Below, piece after piece: positions 12,338 to 21,886 of a stretch of 64,000 nt of DNA. Under the pieces are notes generated by a model. That model made no database searches. It saw only the letters and a program-made list of their open reading frames with translations, and was not told the origin of the DNA. The stretch covers positions 62,001 through 126,000 of the forward strand of contig JANQQF010000156.1 in the NCBI GenBank assembly GCA_028285035.1, read 5' to 3'. This stretch comes from Phycisphaerae bacterium (GTDB taxonomy: Bacteria; Chloroflexota; Anaerolineae; 4572-78; J111). Each line of letters begins with the position of its first letter. Within the stretch, counting starts at the first letter, position 1. A program made the position numbers and the translations under genes.

Positions 12338-13681
12338 GTGGCAAAATTAAAAGAACACCCCACCGTGATTAAATTTATGGAAACCCAGCAGGCTCAATCA
12401 GAGCCAGTGCCTTCCCAGGCCTTGGACTCGGATTGGCTAAAGCAACTAGTCTTAGACGCCGGAGCCGATGATGTTGGCTTTGTGGCCATCGATCGGCCCG
12501 AAATTGCCGATCAACGTGCGGATATCCTGAACGCAATGCCAAAAACCAAAACGTTAATTAGCTTTGTCTGCCGCATGAACCGCGAGCCGATTCGTGCCCC
12601 GGCTCGCTCAGTCTCCAATCTCGAATTCCACCACACGGGCGATCACGTCAATGATGTGGCCCGCACCGTGGTCGCACGCTTACAAGCCGAGGGCGTGCGT
12701 GCCCTCAACCCTTCGATGGGTTTTCCGATGGAGATGGATCAATTTCCAGGCAAGATTTGGGTTGTCTCACACAAACCCGTGGCTGTCGCCGCAGGACTAG
12801 GCCAGATGGGTATTCATCGGAATGTCATCCATCCCAAATTTGGCAATTTTATCTTACTTGGCACGATTTTGATCGATGTTGAGGTGAGCAGTATCAACCA
12901 GCCGATTGATTACAATCCGTGTTTGGAATGCAAGCTGTGCGTGGCGGCCTGCCCTGTCGGGGCCATTGGGGCTGACGGCTACTTCGATTTCTCCGCCTGC
13001 TACACTCACAACTACCGTGAATTTATGGGGGGCTTCACCAGTTGGGTGGAAACGGTAGCCGACAGTTCGAGTGCTATCGATTACCGTAGCAAGGTCGACG
13101 AGCCAGAATCGGCCTCAATGTGGCAGAGCCTCTCCTTCGGTGCGAACTACAAAGCGGCCTACTGCCTAGCTGTCTGTCCAGCGGGCGAGGATGTGATCGC
13201 TCCGTTTCTGGACAATCGCAAGGAATTTTTAGCCGATGTCGTGAAACCGTTGCAGGAAAAGGAAGAACCCATTTACGTCGTTCCCAAATCCGATGCCGAA
13301 GCCCACATCACAAAACGCTTTCCCCACAAAATCGTCCGCAACGTGAGCACTGGCCTACGCCCTCAATCGATCAAAGGCTTTTTGGAAGGAATGTCCCTCG
13401 TCTTCAATCGCCATCAATCCGAAGGCCTGGACGCGACCTATCACTTTACCTTCACAGGTAGTGAGCAGGTTGAAGCCACGATTATCATTCGGGATAAAAC
13501 ACTTCAGATTACCGACGGTCACGTCGGTGAATCGAATTTACACCTGACCGCCGATAGTGAAACGTGGCTTAAATTTTTACGGAAGGAGAAGAATTTGGCT
13601 GTGGCGTTGCTGACACGAAAGATTCGGCTAAAAGGATCACCGAAGTGGTTGCTGGCGTTTGCGAGGTGTTTTCCGTCGTAG
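12338..13681 (+). CDS. QueG-like 4Fe-4S reductase domain fused to SCP2-like C-terminus
   Basis: 447 residues. Residues ~25-290 resemble the epoxyqueuosine-reductase/COG1600 group: AGADDVGFVAIDRPE near the start, a ferredoxin motif CLECKLCVAACPVGAI (CxxCxxCxxxCP) around residue 195, and a second Cys pair in YCLAVCPAGEDVI. The last ~100 residues (LEGMSLVFNRHQ ... TYHFTFTGSEQVEATIIIRDKTLQI ... LHLTADSETWLKFL) match an SCP2 sterol-carrier fold, which binds hydrophobic ligands. Classical QueG lacks this tail, so the protein is probably a paralogue that reduces an organic halide, quinone or lipid-like substrate. GTG 12338 is chosen for AGGA upstream. Confidence 0.82.
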   Translation: MAKLKEHPTVIKFMETQQAQSEPVPSQALDSDWLKQLVLDAGADDVGFVAIDRPEIADQRADILNAMPKTKTLISFVCRMNREPIRAPARSVSNLEFHHTGDHVNDVARTVVARLQAEGVRALNPSMGFPMEMDQFPGKIWVVSHKPVAVAAGLGQMGIHRNVIHPKFGNFILLGTILIDVEVSSINQPIDYNPCLECKLCVAACPVGAIGADGYFDFSACYTHNYREFMGGFTSWVETVADSSSAIDYRSKVDEPESASMWQSLSFGANYKAAYCLAVCPAGEDVIAPFLDNRKEFLADVVKPLQEKEEPIYVVPKSDAEAHITKRFPHKIVRNVSTGLRPQSIKGFLEGMSLVFNRHQSEGLDATYHFTFTGSEQVEATIIIRDKTLQITDGHVGESNLHLTADSETWLKFLRKEKNLAVALLTRKIRLKGSPKWLLAFARCFPS

Positions 13682-13864
13682 GATGGCTTTTCTAGCTACA
13701 AAAGGATTTGCCACGAATTAATCTTGACTGTCAAAACGCTTCACACAATAATTTGGTACTGGTATGTACTAATAAACAGCGTTAGTCTGTCACTCTTGGC
13801 TAAAGATGTTTACAAGTTCATACTGGTAACAGTGTAAATAAAAGTAGAAGGTTATAGAGAATAA

Positions 13865-14590
13865 TTAAGAAGTATTTCGCTTGGCGGCTTTGCGAATAAA
13901 TTTCTCGAGATCATTGTTCTTTAATTCATATTGATTTAGCACATGTATATTGTCCTGTTTTATATGAAGTTGTCCCTCATTCCCCTTATTTCCTCTATGT
14001 TGACCTTTTGAAAAAAGAGGATTATTAGCCACATCGTCAGAACTCATTACCCAAAGCACAATTTCATCTCTAAAAACGGCAACCCAAATAAAAACATCAC
14101 AAAACTGAGGTTTAAGCTGTTGAAAATTCATCAAAAATGGCTTTGTAGTGTTACGAGAAAGTGCCTTGATATATAGCGGATCTTTACTCTCACTATTTAC
14201 AGCTCTTGAGGCCTTAACTTCGATTTTTATACCATCGAGCCACATATCGTATTGGCCAGAATAATCTGGATCAAGTTTTTTTGATGGCTTCTTAAGATCG
14301 GGACATTTTCCATGAACATAGGTTTGGGCAAATTTTTCACCAAATCCTCTGGGAGCTGATATTTCAAATATCCATAAATTTGGATTTTCAGCTATGTACT
14401 CAGCTCTTATCTCTATGTACTGATCGTATGTCAGTCCGTTCTTCTCTATTAAATTACATATTAGATGTTCATATTCATTAAAGGGAAATATTGCTTGGTC
14501 TTCCTCAACAACTCTCAAAACTTCCTGTAGGTCCTGTGGCGAACCTGTAAACGCTTCGCAAATTCTATCTTTTAATTCTGAAAGTTCCAC
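13865..14590 (-). CDS. Putative Type II restriction endonuclease
   Basis: 241 residues, AT-rich like its partner. A PD-(D/E)xK-type core is suggested by DYSGQYDMWLDGIKIEVKASRA, where D and ExK are correctly spaced, near residues 110-130. The N-terminal half is helical (VLRVVEEDQAIFPFNEYEHLI). The GTG start at 14590 has GAGGA upstream and overlaps the methyltransferase stop by 26 nt, so the two are one transcription unit in the order M then R. Context with a matching adenine methyltransferase supports the restriction role. Recognition sequence unknown. Confidence 0.75.
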   Translation of the reverse strand: MELSELKDRICEAFTGSPQDLQEVLRVVEEDQAIFPFNEYEHLICNLIEKNGLTYDQYIEIRAEYIAENPNLWIFEISAPRGFGEKFAQTYVHGKCPDLKKPSKKLDPDYSGQYDMWLDGIKIEVKASRAVNSESKDPLYIKALSRNTTKPFLMNFQQLKPQFCDVFIWVAVFRDEIVLWVMSSDDVANNPLFSKGQHRGNKGNEGQLHIKQDNIHVLNQYELKNNDLEKFIRKAAKRNTS

Positions 14591-16199
14591 TGTCTGTTTC
14601 CTCTAATCCCAAATATTCAATGAATGAGTACTCATCAAATAAATGATTATCTTCGAAATAATTAACATGTATCGGTATCGCTTCAATATCTGAACGCAAT
14701 ACTTTATGTGTATCAAAAATAGTCTTGAATAGCCAGTTGATTACCTTACTGTTCAAAATCTGACTCAATTGAACTGTACTTATAGGAAAATCCTTATTTA
14801 AAACGATCATATTTGCACTATTCAATATGTATCGTTGCTTTGTGTCACAAAAGAACACCAAATCAGAAGAGATAAATTTGTATATCAGTTTCTCTTTAGC
14901 TTGATATAACTCATTTGGTGCTACTTGCTGATACAATGAAAGGTCTTGAGGAATAAAACAGGAAGGGGCCTTGATAGCACTCTTTTTTATATCCGAACCT
15001 TTATATACAGCGACAAAATTTTCCGCAGGTCTATCAATAATAAATTTTTTATTGTTCCCTGTTACTATTCCCAATCCCCATTTTGCACGATTTACTAGTG
15101 ATATGTGAGGTAATGAATACAAATGAATAATTGTGTTCGCCTCTTCTTGAGAGCAATTCATATTCAATATAGATTTTGGATTTTTTAAGAATGAGTCTTG
15201 CACCCTCTGGTGTTTAGAGCCATTACCATTACATTCAACGGCAGATCCATCTACAAGCGATGAATTTTCAATTACTAGACCTTTAGCTTTTGTTAATAGC
15301 CCTTTAAATGGTTTACCAAAATCTAATAATGCTTTTATTTTCAATGAAAGGGCTTTTTTCCGCACATCTTCATAAGATGCTACATTAAAAAAAGCATCCT
15401 GTACTAAAAAGCCTATATATCCATTTGAGTTTAGAACAGATAGTGCTGCGAAAAAAAATAAAGATGTTGTATCATAACTTTTCCCAGCCCCAAAAATGTT
15501 TGCATATCTCTCTTTTGTTTTTTTATCTAATTTCTTCCCCCAAGGTGGATTGGTAAATATAACGTCATAAGTCGGTCTATTGCTTTCAATTGAGGCTTCC
15601 AGAAAATCAGTATGTATAATGTTATTAGTGTAAATTCCTGTTTGTTTAAATACCCTTTTTTTTGTGAGTTCGGCAGCAATTGGGTCTACATCGTACCCAT
15701 ATACATTTTCAGGACTGAAGCCAGCATTAATCGCAGCTATAATAAAATTACCTGACCCACAACAAGGATCACAGAACTTTAAATTCCTTTTATCTTTAGG
15801 TAGGTATCTAAAAAAGGTTTCAACTATCTCATCTGGTGTATAGTAAATACCTTCCCGGTTCCTGTAAGCATTAGATAGCGCCTCTTCGTACATTCGTCCT
15901 AAGTCATGAATATCTTTTGAATTAGCATTTAAGAGCTCCCTGATATTTTTTTTCAAGATATCATGATTATGATCATCTTTCAATGACTTATTTGCTCTGG
16001 ATATGAGCTTTTCTGAACCAGCGATCTCATCTTTAAAACGGTTGAATGACTCTTTTGAAATGAGATTTCTGTTGATTTGAACTAAATAGCCAGTTTTTAT
16101 CCAGTTTCTAATTGAGGCCGTGGATACAGAGAGTTGAATTGCTGCATCATCAATTGATATACTATCTTCTATATTGTTAAATAATGATAATTGATTCAT
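14565..16199 (-). CDS. N6-adenine DNA methyltransferase with N-terminal HTH
   Basis: 544 residues. A MerR/Xis-like helix-turn-helix comes first (SIDDAAIQLSVSTASIRNWIKTGYL, residues ~14-40). The catalytic domain follows: GIYYTPDEIVETFF, SAM-binding motif I DPCCGSGNFIIAA (~145), and catalytic motif IV NPPWG (~218) of the gamma N6-adenine class (TaqI-like). The C-terminal ~200 residues would be the target recognition domain, with the TaqI-like ending LRSDIEAIPIHV. The low GC of this and the downstream nuclease gene, against neighbours near 50%, points to horizontal acquisition. The HTH may give autoregulation, since no separate C protein is present. Confidence 0.88.
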   Translation of the reverse strand: MNQLSLFNNIEDSISIDDAAIQLSVSTASIRNWIKTGYLVQINRNLISKESFNRFKDEIAGSEKLISRANKSLKDDHNHDILKKNIRELLNANSKDIHDLGRMYEEALSNAYRNREGIYYTPDEIVETFFRYLPKDKRNLKFCDPCCGSGNFIIAAINAGFSPENVYGYDVDPIAAELTKKRVFKQTGIYTNNIIHTDFLEASIESNRPTYDVIFTNPPWGKKLDKKTKERYANIFGAGKSYDTTSLFFFAALSVLNSNGYIGFLVQDAFFNVASYEDVRKKALSLKIKALLDFGKPFKGLLTKAKGLVIENSSLVDGSAVECNGNGSKHQRVQDSFLKNPKSILNMNCSQEEANTIIHLYSLPHISLVNRAKWGLGIVTGNNKKFIIDRPAENFVAVYKGSDIKKSAIKAPSCFIPQDLSLYQQVAPNELYQAKEKLIYKFISSDLVFFCDTKQRYILNSANMIVLNKDFPISTVQLSQILNSKVINWLFKTIFDTHKVLRSDIEAIPIHVNYFEDNHLFDEYSFIEYLGLEETDSGTFRIKR

Positions 16200-16290
16200 T
16201 TCATCCTAAATTAAATTTATAATCACATTAGTGTCAGATTTATGATGCATTCGCTACCCCATACTTATACGGTAGTCATTATACCACCCA

Positions 16291-16410
16291 TTACAATCCA
16301 AAAATAATTTGCAAAGCCTCGTCAATTCGTTTCAACACGTCGCCCGTCAGCTCGCACCGAATGTTGACCAGCCGCTGTCGCTGGTAGATAGGACATTTTT
16401 TACATGCCAT
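16291..16410 (-). pseudogene. Fragment resembling the C-terminus of a MazF/PemK toxin
   Basis: 39-codon ORF from ATG 16410 ending NIRCELTGDVLKRIDEALQI then IFGL and stop. The pattern of DVLKRIDEAL...GL is that of MazF-type mRNA interferase C-termini. No ribosome site or N-terminal domain remains. It lies beside the restriction-modification genes, consistent with a decayed defence-island component. The remaining ~270 bp up to the next gene show nothing recognisable. Confidence 0.4.
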
Positions 16411-16687
16411 ACTTACTATTAGTAGAGATCTACTGCTACTATAAATACCTGAGGTGACTTATACCAAGGGGTGGCGATGTAGTAAACAATACCAAGGGGT
16501 GCCACATATATTTTCCCTTCAAATGGCACAAATATGTTGTTACCGAATCTATTTCAAAGTTGGCTGCCTTTGCTAACCAAACGACTGCTAATAGAAAAGC
16601 AGCTATTCACCTTTAAATCACGATCATTTCACATCATCTCGCTAGATTAGAGCTAGGTCAAATAAAACTATTTCTTAGGAGATGACA

Positions 16688-18892
16688 ATGAAATTTGGTT
16701 GGATATTTAAGATATTCGTACTGATTAGTTTGACTGCGATATCATTTGGCTGTAACAGTCAAACTGAAGAAGCGGCACCCTTACCAGAGCAAGAGGTAGA
16801 TACGATTGCCGAGTTTACACCTACCTCGGAGAGCCGAAGTGATCATGCAGAACCTATCAAACATTCGCCCACGGACGAGCCAACACATACACCTGAGCCG
16901 GAACCTGTTATTGAATTTTATGAGCCAGCCACAGTTATGGCAGCGGCTAAAATTTTGGACCTAAGTGAGCTCCCACTGATAGAAGGAGCCGAGTGGTCCT
17001 ACCAGAGTGTAACGAGTGTCTATTTTGACATCCCAGCCACTGTAACTGAGACGGTGGATTTCTATCGCACGGAGTTGGATAAAATGGGCTGGCAAGAACA
17101 TACAAATTTTGCCCGCGTCACGGATACAACGGCAGCCCTTCTTTTTAGTAAAGATAATTTCACCTTCTCAATGTTAATCTCGGGCACCACTGAGACAACC
17201 AGTGGGCAGGCCTTTTATCATGGCAATCTTAACCTGTCCAGTCTTCCCCAAGTTGAAGATGCCAATAATGTTAATGTTCACCCTGCGGCTCTAAGTTATG
17301 CCTCTCAGCAGAGCCTAGAAGAGGTCATCACCTTTACCAAACAAGCTTTAGATGCACAAGGCTGGCATGAATATGTCCCACCGAGCACGACCCTAACAGA
17401 GAATACGAGCAGGCAGCAGCTAAACTTTATCCAGAATGGAATGAATTTATTAGTCTCACTAAGCCACACAGATGGTGAAACTCAGGTTCATTACACCCCT
17501 TCAATGGTGTCTCGAGATATCCCCATTTACCCAAACAATCGTGATCTCATCTTTGATAGCGATGCCCCTTATGTCACCTACTATAGTACAGAAACAGTGA
17601 AAACTATCCTAAGTTTTTATCTTGAGGAAATGACAAAGCTGGGGTGGCGTAGTGTCAATGAGAACATCACCAATCCAGAATATATCGCTCGCACATTTAG
17701 TCATGAGCAGGAACAATTGGCCTTGTTATTTGAGGTAGGCACCGCCAAAAATGACCAAGTTGCGGTAACGTTAACATCAATAGATTTCGCTGTCGAACAT
17801 TCTGAAGATGTTGATATATTGACCGCCCTACTCCCATCAGACGCTTATGATATAAGTTTGATCGATGGCAGTTACGAGCTTAGCTACACCACCCCGGCTG
17901 ACGCAGTCGCTCTCGCTAATTTTTACAGTGAAGCATTACCAACAATTGGTTGGCAGGTCGACGCTGCTGATCCTGATATGAATACGTTCTTTTTTAGTCG
18001 GGACAATGAACAAATTCTTGTCAATTTCAGTGGAATGACAGCAATGGCAGAAACGCTCAATGTCACCGTCAACTATGGGCTTGCCCCTTCATTACATGAG
18101 GCCATCAGGCCGGAAGATATTCCAGTACCCACGGCACAAAACATTGAAAGCGATGAGAGTGTTGTTGTCAATGATGATACACCCGATGTCACACCAAGCC
18201 TATCCGCAGCAGATCTTCCTTTGCCCGAAAATTCATCCACCGCCGACATTAACGCCTCCCTCCAGCAAATCTCACTTACCGTTCCAGCCGATGTCGAAAC
18301 ATTAACGGAATTTTATCATGAGGCGATGGGGCAAGCGGGCTGGCAGTTAAATGAAACCCTTGCCGTCAACGGGGAAAATCTAGCGATATTGCCATTCAAG
18401 CTAGGTGAGGCTGCTGTTACGATCACTATCCTAAACATTGGCTTGGAGGATACCGAAGTCTCCCTTGACGCCTCAGGTTTGATTTGGGACACGGACAGCA
18501 CAAGCGAGGCGGTTGATACCCAACAAGCCTCAAGTATTCCAACTGAGGAGGGGTACACCGTCGATGATTGGCCCATCCCAGATGAAGCAACAAATATCAG
18601 TCGGGTGGGGAATGAACTCAGCTTCACCGTTCCATGGGACATGCAAACCGCCGCTGATTTTTATCGCCCCACATACCAGGTAATGAATCTCAATGCAGAT
18701 TTTTGTTTGACCGACGTTGCTGAATTCTCCACTTACGCTTGTAGCACTAATTACAATATGCTGTCAGCTAATATTCAAATCGATGGTCGTGAAGGGGAAA
18801 GCGATGTCAAATTCATCATCTCGAATGCAGGATTGGAAGATGATGCAACGCTCGATGAGATCAACCCTCAAATAGATTCAGGCACTGAGTGA
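16688..18892 (+). CDS. Lipoprotein made of six repeated ~100-residue domains
   Basis: 734 residues with a lipoprotein signal (hydrophobic IFVLISLTAISFGC; Cys ~22). A low-complexity linker rich in Glu, Pro and Thr precedes the repeats. A motif of the form (D/N/E)FY-x(4-7)-GW recurs six times: VDFYRTELDKMGW, ITFTKQALDAQGW, LSFYLEEMTKLGW, LANFYSEALPTIGW, TEFYHEAMGQAGW, and a weaker last one, ADFYRPTYQVMNL. Each repeat has preceding text like ISLTVPADVETL. I do not recognise a named family. Extracytoplasmic binding or scaffolding is likely. ATG 16688 is preferred to ATG 16682 because AGGAG ends at 16681. Confidence 0.75.
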   Translation: MKFGWIFKIFVLISLTAISFGCNSQTEEAAPLPEQEVDTIAEFTPTSESRSDHAEPIKHSPTDEPTHTPEPEPVIEFYEPATVMAAAKILDLSELPLIEGAEWSYQSVTSVYFDIPATVTETVDFYRTELDKMGWQEHTNFARVTDTTAALLFSKDNFTFSMLISGTTETTSGQAFYHGNLNLSSLPQVEDANNVNVHPAALSYASQQSLEEVITFTKQALDAQGWHEYVPPSTTLTENTSRQQLNFIQNGMNLLVSLSHTDGETQVHYTPSMVSRDIPIYPNNRDLIFDSDAPYVTYYSTETVKTILSFYLEEMTKLGWRSVNENITNPEYIARTFSHEQEQLALLFEVGTAKNDQVAVTLTSIDFAVEHSEDVDILTALLPSDAYDISLIDGSYELSYTTPADAVALANFYSEALPTIGWQVDAADPDMNTFFFSRDNEQILVNFSGMTAMAETLNVTVNYGLAPSLHEAIRPEDIPVPTAQNIESDESVVVNDDTPDVTPSLSAADLPLPENSSTADINASLQQISLTVPADVETLTEFYHEAMGQAGWQLNETLAVNGENLAILPFKLGEAAVTITILNIGLEDTEVSLDASGLIWDTDSTSEAVDTQQASSIPTEEGYTVDDWPIPDEATNISRVGNELSFTVPWDMQTAADFYRPTYQVMNLNADFCLTDVAEFSTYACSTNYNMLSANIQIDGREGESDVKFIISNAGLEDDATLDEINPQIDSGTE

Positions 18893-18973
18893 AGCGGTAT
18901 CATTCGTCGAAAATAATACACTCTTCCCTAGCAATTACTGAGACTCCTTGTTATACATTATGCCAATTACAAC

Positions 18974-19360
18974 CTACACCCCCAACAACTCCGTCCGACC
19001 ATACTCCGCCACGGCATCGATGGTGATGCCGCCCCGCATTTTTTGATGGGCAGTGATGCGGCAGGCCTTGGGTTGGACGATGTCGACAATCTTATCACGG
19101 ATGACCACGGGGATGGTCTCGCAATAGATTTGTTGATCCCGGAAATGCCACAGGTACAGTTTTAGACTTTTACTTTCGATGCACAGCTTGTCAGGTACAT
19201 ATTCGATTTTGATGACATACCAATCCGGCTGTCCGGTCACCGGGCAAAAGCTAGTTACCTCATCGGAGGTCATCGTCACTTTTTTGACGTCTGGCGCAGG
19301 AAACGTGTCTAAATCGTCAATGGGGCCAGTGGTGGGTTTACCTAAATATTTTTGTTCCAT
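18974..19360 (-). CDS. queF: NADPH-dependent 7-cyano-7-deazaguanine reductase
   Basis: 128-residue unimodular QueF, which reduces preQ0 to preQ1 in queuosine biosynthesis. The catalytic Cys is in the conserved context TSFCPVTGQPDWYVI (about residue 38). The substrate/NADPH motif is ESKSLKLYLWHFRD, and the C-terminus CRITAHQKMRGGITIDAV matches the T-fold enzyme. Length and order of motifs are standard for the Bacillus-type single-module enzyme. ATG 19360. It stands alone on the minus strand; the other queuosine genes are not in the window, apart from the divergent QueG-like protein at 12338. A word-repeat hairpin (19445-19535) separates it from the next operon. Confidence 0.95.
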   Translation of the reverse strand: MEQKYLGKPTTGPIDDLDTFPAPDVKKVTMTSDEVTSFCPVTGQPDWYVIKIEYVPDKLCIESKSLKLYLWHFRDQQIYCETIPVVIRDKIVDIVQPKACRITAHQKMRGGITIDAVAEYGRTELLGV

Positions 19361-19444
19361 TTTTAGTTCTTTCTGTATTTGTTTTATTGGGCTCTGGTTG
19401 AGTACTAATTTTGGATAACTATAAGGGCTTAGCTGTCGATGTCA

Positions 19445-19535
19445 AGGGCACAGGTCGCAGGGTAGCAGGGGTGCAGCATAGCAGAAAGGGAATGCATTTT
19501 GTAACCTTGTTACCTTGCTACTCTGTTGCTTATTG
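19445..19535. repeat. Intergenic inverted repeat, 'gcagggtagcag' type
   Basis: Words cgcagggtagcaggggtgcagcatagcag are mirrored by gtaaccttgttaccttgctactctgttgc. Confidence 0.55.
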
Positions 19536-19600
19536 ATTGCAAGACAAATCTACGATGCTCCGAATTGTTTTTCCAATTGTGCCTCACAAATACCTCCATT

Positions 19601-19629
19601 TCGACCAATCCTAAAGTTCGTGGTAGAAT
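19601..19629 (+). promoter_or_regulatory. Promoter with extended -10 for the metallophosphoesterase-pheA operon
   Basis: TCGACC (19601-19606), 17-nt spacer and TAGAAT (19624-19629) with an upstream TGG (extended -10). The same TGGTAGAAT core precedes glpX. Confidence 0.5.
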
Positions 19630-19701
19630 GAGCCGATCTTATGTCTGGTACTTAGGCCAAGGTACACAAAATTCCCCAAAGATGGGACTGCCACAGATCG
19701 G

Positions 19702-20343
19702 GTGCTTGTGAAGGTTTTATTTGTTAGTGACAAAGTTGTCGGGCAACTTTATAATGCCGGAGTTGCCGAACGCTATCCTGATGTTGATTTCGTGGTCGGC
19801 TGTGGAGACCTGCCCTACTACTACCTTGAATATCTGTTGACGCTCCTCAACGCCCCCCTCCTCTATGTGCACGGTAATCACGACCCCGAACGAGAATATT
19901 TACCAGACGGCACCTCAATTACAGGACCGAGCGGTGGCCTGAATCTGCACGGCATTACACATCTCGAAAAAGACATCTTATGGGCGGGGTTGGAAGGGTC
20001 AATCCGCTATCGTCCCGGCCTCTTTCAATACAGCCAGCGTGAGATGTGGCTCAACGTTTTTAAGCTAGTACCGCGCCTGTTAATTAACAAATTGCGCTAT
20101 GGTCGCTACCTTGATATACTCGTCACCCATTCACCACCCTTCGGTATTCACAATGGGGAGGACCGAGTACACGTCGGATTCAATGCCTTTAACTGGCTGA
20201 TGCGGGTCTTCAAACCCCGTTACCTCATCCATGGACATCAACACGTTTATACCGCCACTGAAATCACCGAAACTGATTACGAAGAGACCAAGGTGATCAA
20301 TATTTATCCGTATAAACTCATCAATATTGAGGTACCAACGTGA
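19702..20343 (+). CDS. Calcineurin-like metallophosphoesterase
   Basis: 213 residues. Metal-binding motifs of the family are visible: VGCGDLPYYYLEYL (GD), YVHGNHDPE (GNHD/E), VTHSPPFGIH (TH/H) and IHGHQHVY (GHxH). The first motif is altered (FVSDKVVGQLY instead of DxHG), so the metal site may be atypical. The start is GTG 19702 or GTG 19708; the second fits MKVLFVSD. Its stop overlaps the pheA start (GTGA), so they form an operon. Substrate unknown; possible phosphodiester or nucleotide hydrolase. Confidence 0.85.
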   Translation: MLVKVLFVSDKVVGQLYNAGVAERYPDVDFVVGCGDLPYYYLEYLLTLLNAPLLYVHGNHDPEREYLPDGTSITGPSGGLNLHGITHLEKDILWAGLEGSIRYRPGLFQYSQREMWLNVFKLVPRLLINKLRYGRYLDILVTHSPPFGIHNGEDRVHVGFNAFNWLMRVFKPRYLIHGHQHVYTATEITETDYEETKVINIYPYKLINIEVPT

Positions 20344-21176
20344 GTCAGCAAGATATAACTGTTGCCTTTCAAGGGGAACGTGGCGCTTATGGTGAAGCTG
20401 CGGCGGTCGCCTATTTTGGCGAAACGGTCACTCCCCAGCCCCACAACGACTTTCAAAAAGTATTTAAGGCCGTCACCAACGGAGAGGCCCACTTAGGTAT
20501 TCTCCCCATCGAGAACACCCTGTTTGGCAGCATTCATCAGAATTATGACCACTTGCTCCGCTATAAACTCTCCATCATCGGCGAAATTCAGATCCCGATT
20601 GCCCATCAACTAATTGCCTTGCCAGGTGTAACCTTGGACGAGGTGAAAAAAGTGTATTCTCAACCGCCAGCGTTGGGGCAATGTATTCGCTCGCTGGAGC
20701 GCTATCTGCCAGCGGTGGAGCAAGTGCCCACATATGACACGGCAGGTGGGGTCAAGATGATCAAGGAGCAGCAAATCCAAGATGGGGCGGGCCTAGCCAG
20801 CAAGCGGGCGGCGGAAATTTATGGGATGAACATTCTACAGGCGGATATGCAGGATAACGACCAAAATTATACCCGTTTTGTCATCGTCTCCCGTGATCCG
20901 GTTGTTCCTGAAAATGGTGATACAAAAACAACGATCGTCTATTCCTTCAAGGATATGCCGGGAGCCTTGTTCAAGAGCCTAGCCGTTTTTGCCCTGCGAG
21001 ACATTGACCTGACCAAAATCGAGTCCCGCCCCCTGCACGGCAAACGCTGGGAATATTTCTTCTACATCGATTTTCTGGGCAATCAAAATGAGGAGCGCTG
21101 CCAAAATGCCCTCAATAATTTGGCAGAAATCACAACCTATTTGAGGGTGTTGGGATCATACCCTCGCACCGTTTAG
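20340..21176 (+). CDS. pheA: Prephenate dehydratase
   Basis: 278 residues; converts prephenate to phenylpyruvate in phenylalanine synthesis. The N-terminal PBP-like catalytic domain begins VAFQGERGAYGEAAA and includes LPIENTLFGSIHQNYD and the TRF motif in NYTRFVIVS. A C-terminal ACT domain for Phe feedback carries ESRPLHGKRWEYFFYIDF. It is monofunctional, with no chorismate mutase domain. GTG start 20340 overlaps the upstream stop. No leader peptide or T-box was seen. Confidence 0.95.
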   Translation: MSQQDITVAFQGERGAYGEAAAVAYFGETVTPQPHNDFQKVFKAVTNGEAHLGILPIENTLFGSIHQNYDHLLRYKLSIIGEIQIPIAHQLIALPGVTLDEVKKVYSQPPALGQCIRSLERYLPAVEQVPTYDTAGGVKMIKEQQIQDGAGLASKRAAEIYGMNILQADMQDNDQNYTRFVIVSRDPVVPENGDTKTTIVYSFKDMPGALFKSLAVFALRDIDLTKIESRPLHGKRWEYFFYIDFLGNQNEERCQNALNNLAEITTYLRVLGSYPRTV

Positions 21177-21220
21177 CCTCATCCGAAACGTTAACACAAA
21201 CTTGGCAAGATGACGGTTGT

Positions 21221-21249
21221 TTGACAGAATATTAATAGCTTGGGATAAA
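21221..21249 (+). promoter_or_regulatory. Promoter of the HIT-LOG-GNAT gene group
   Basis: TTGACA (21221-21226), 17-nt spacer, GATAAA (21244-21249), 35 nt before ATG 21284. Confidence 0.6.
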
Positions 21250-21283
21250 GTTCTTTATCTCGTCAGTTGATGAAAGTAACTTG

Positions 21284-21886
21284 ATGAAAAAAATTTATCT
21301 TGAACTTACTGATCAGCTAAGCCTAAAACTTGAAACATATGCCAAAAAATCAGGTCTGGAACTTGATGAGTTTTTGATCAAGGCGATTAGTCAGGATATT
21401 GATGAAGTTTTAATCAAACGGCCAAAAACCTGGATGCCTCGTGAACAGTGGGATAGTTTGGTCCGCGGTGAAAACTGTCCAGAATGTGAGCATCTTGAGA
21501 CAGGGGCAACATCCCACACATACCCGATTGCTGATTTAAGAATCAGCCGTCTCGATCTTCACAAAAACCAATTTGTGGCCGGTTACTGTGTCTTGTATTG
21601 CTACAAGCATGTCCAAGAGCCTTATCATCTTACGTTAAAAAAGCGTGAACTTTATTTTGAAGATTTAATCCAAGCGGCTCAAACTATCGAGCGGGTTTAT
21701 CACTCTCTCAAAATGAATTATCAAATACTTGGCAATGCTTCACCACATTTACATTGCCATCTTATTCCTCGTTACTATGGAGACCCTGCCTCAAATTGGC
21801 CGCTGAATCCAGGGCGGGACCGAGTCACATTAGCACCTGAGGCATATGAAGCACAGATAAGCGCTATAAGAGATGCCCTTAAATAA
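21284..21886 (+). CDS. HIT-family hydrolase with N-terminal RHH-like segment
   Basis: 200 residues. The C-terminal part is a HIT nucleotide hydrolase/transferase with the triad HLHCHLIPRY (HxHxHxx) and a substrate segment RLDLHKNQFVAGYCVLYCYKHV. A Cys pair in GENCPECEHL may bind zinc. The first ~40 residues (KKIYLELTDQLSLKLETYAK) look like a small ribbon-helix-helix or DUF6290-type module, unusual for HIT proteins. ATG 21284 is preferred to TTG 21281. The gene overlaps the next gene by 14 nt. Confidence 0.88.
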   Translation: MKKIYLELTDQLSLKLETYAKKSGLELDEFLIKAISQDIDEVLIKRPKTWMPREQWDSLVRGENCPECEHLETGATSHTYPIADLRISRLDLHKNQFVAGYCVLYCYKHVQEPYHLTLKKRELYFEDLIQAAQTIERVYHSLKMNYQILGNASPHLHCHLIPRYYGDPASNWPLNPGRDRVTLAPEAYEAQISAIRDALK

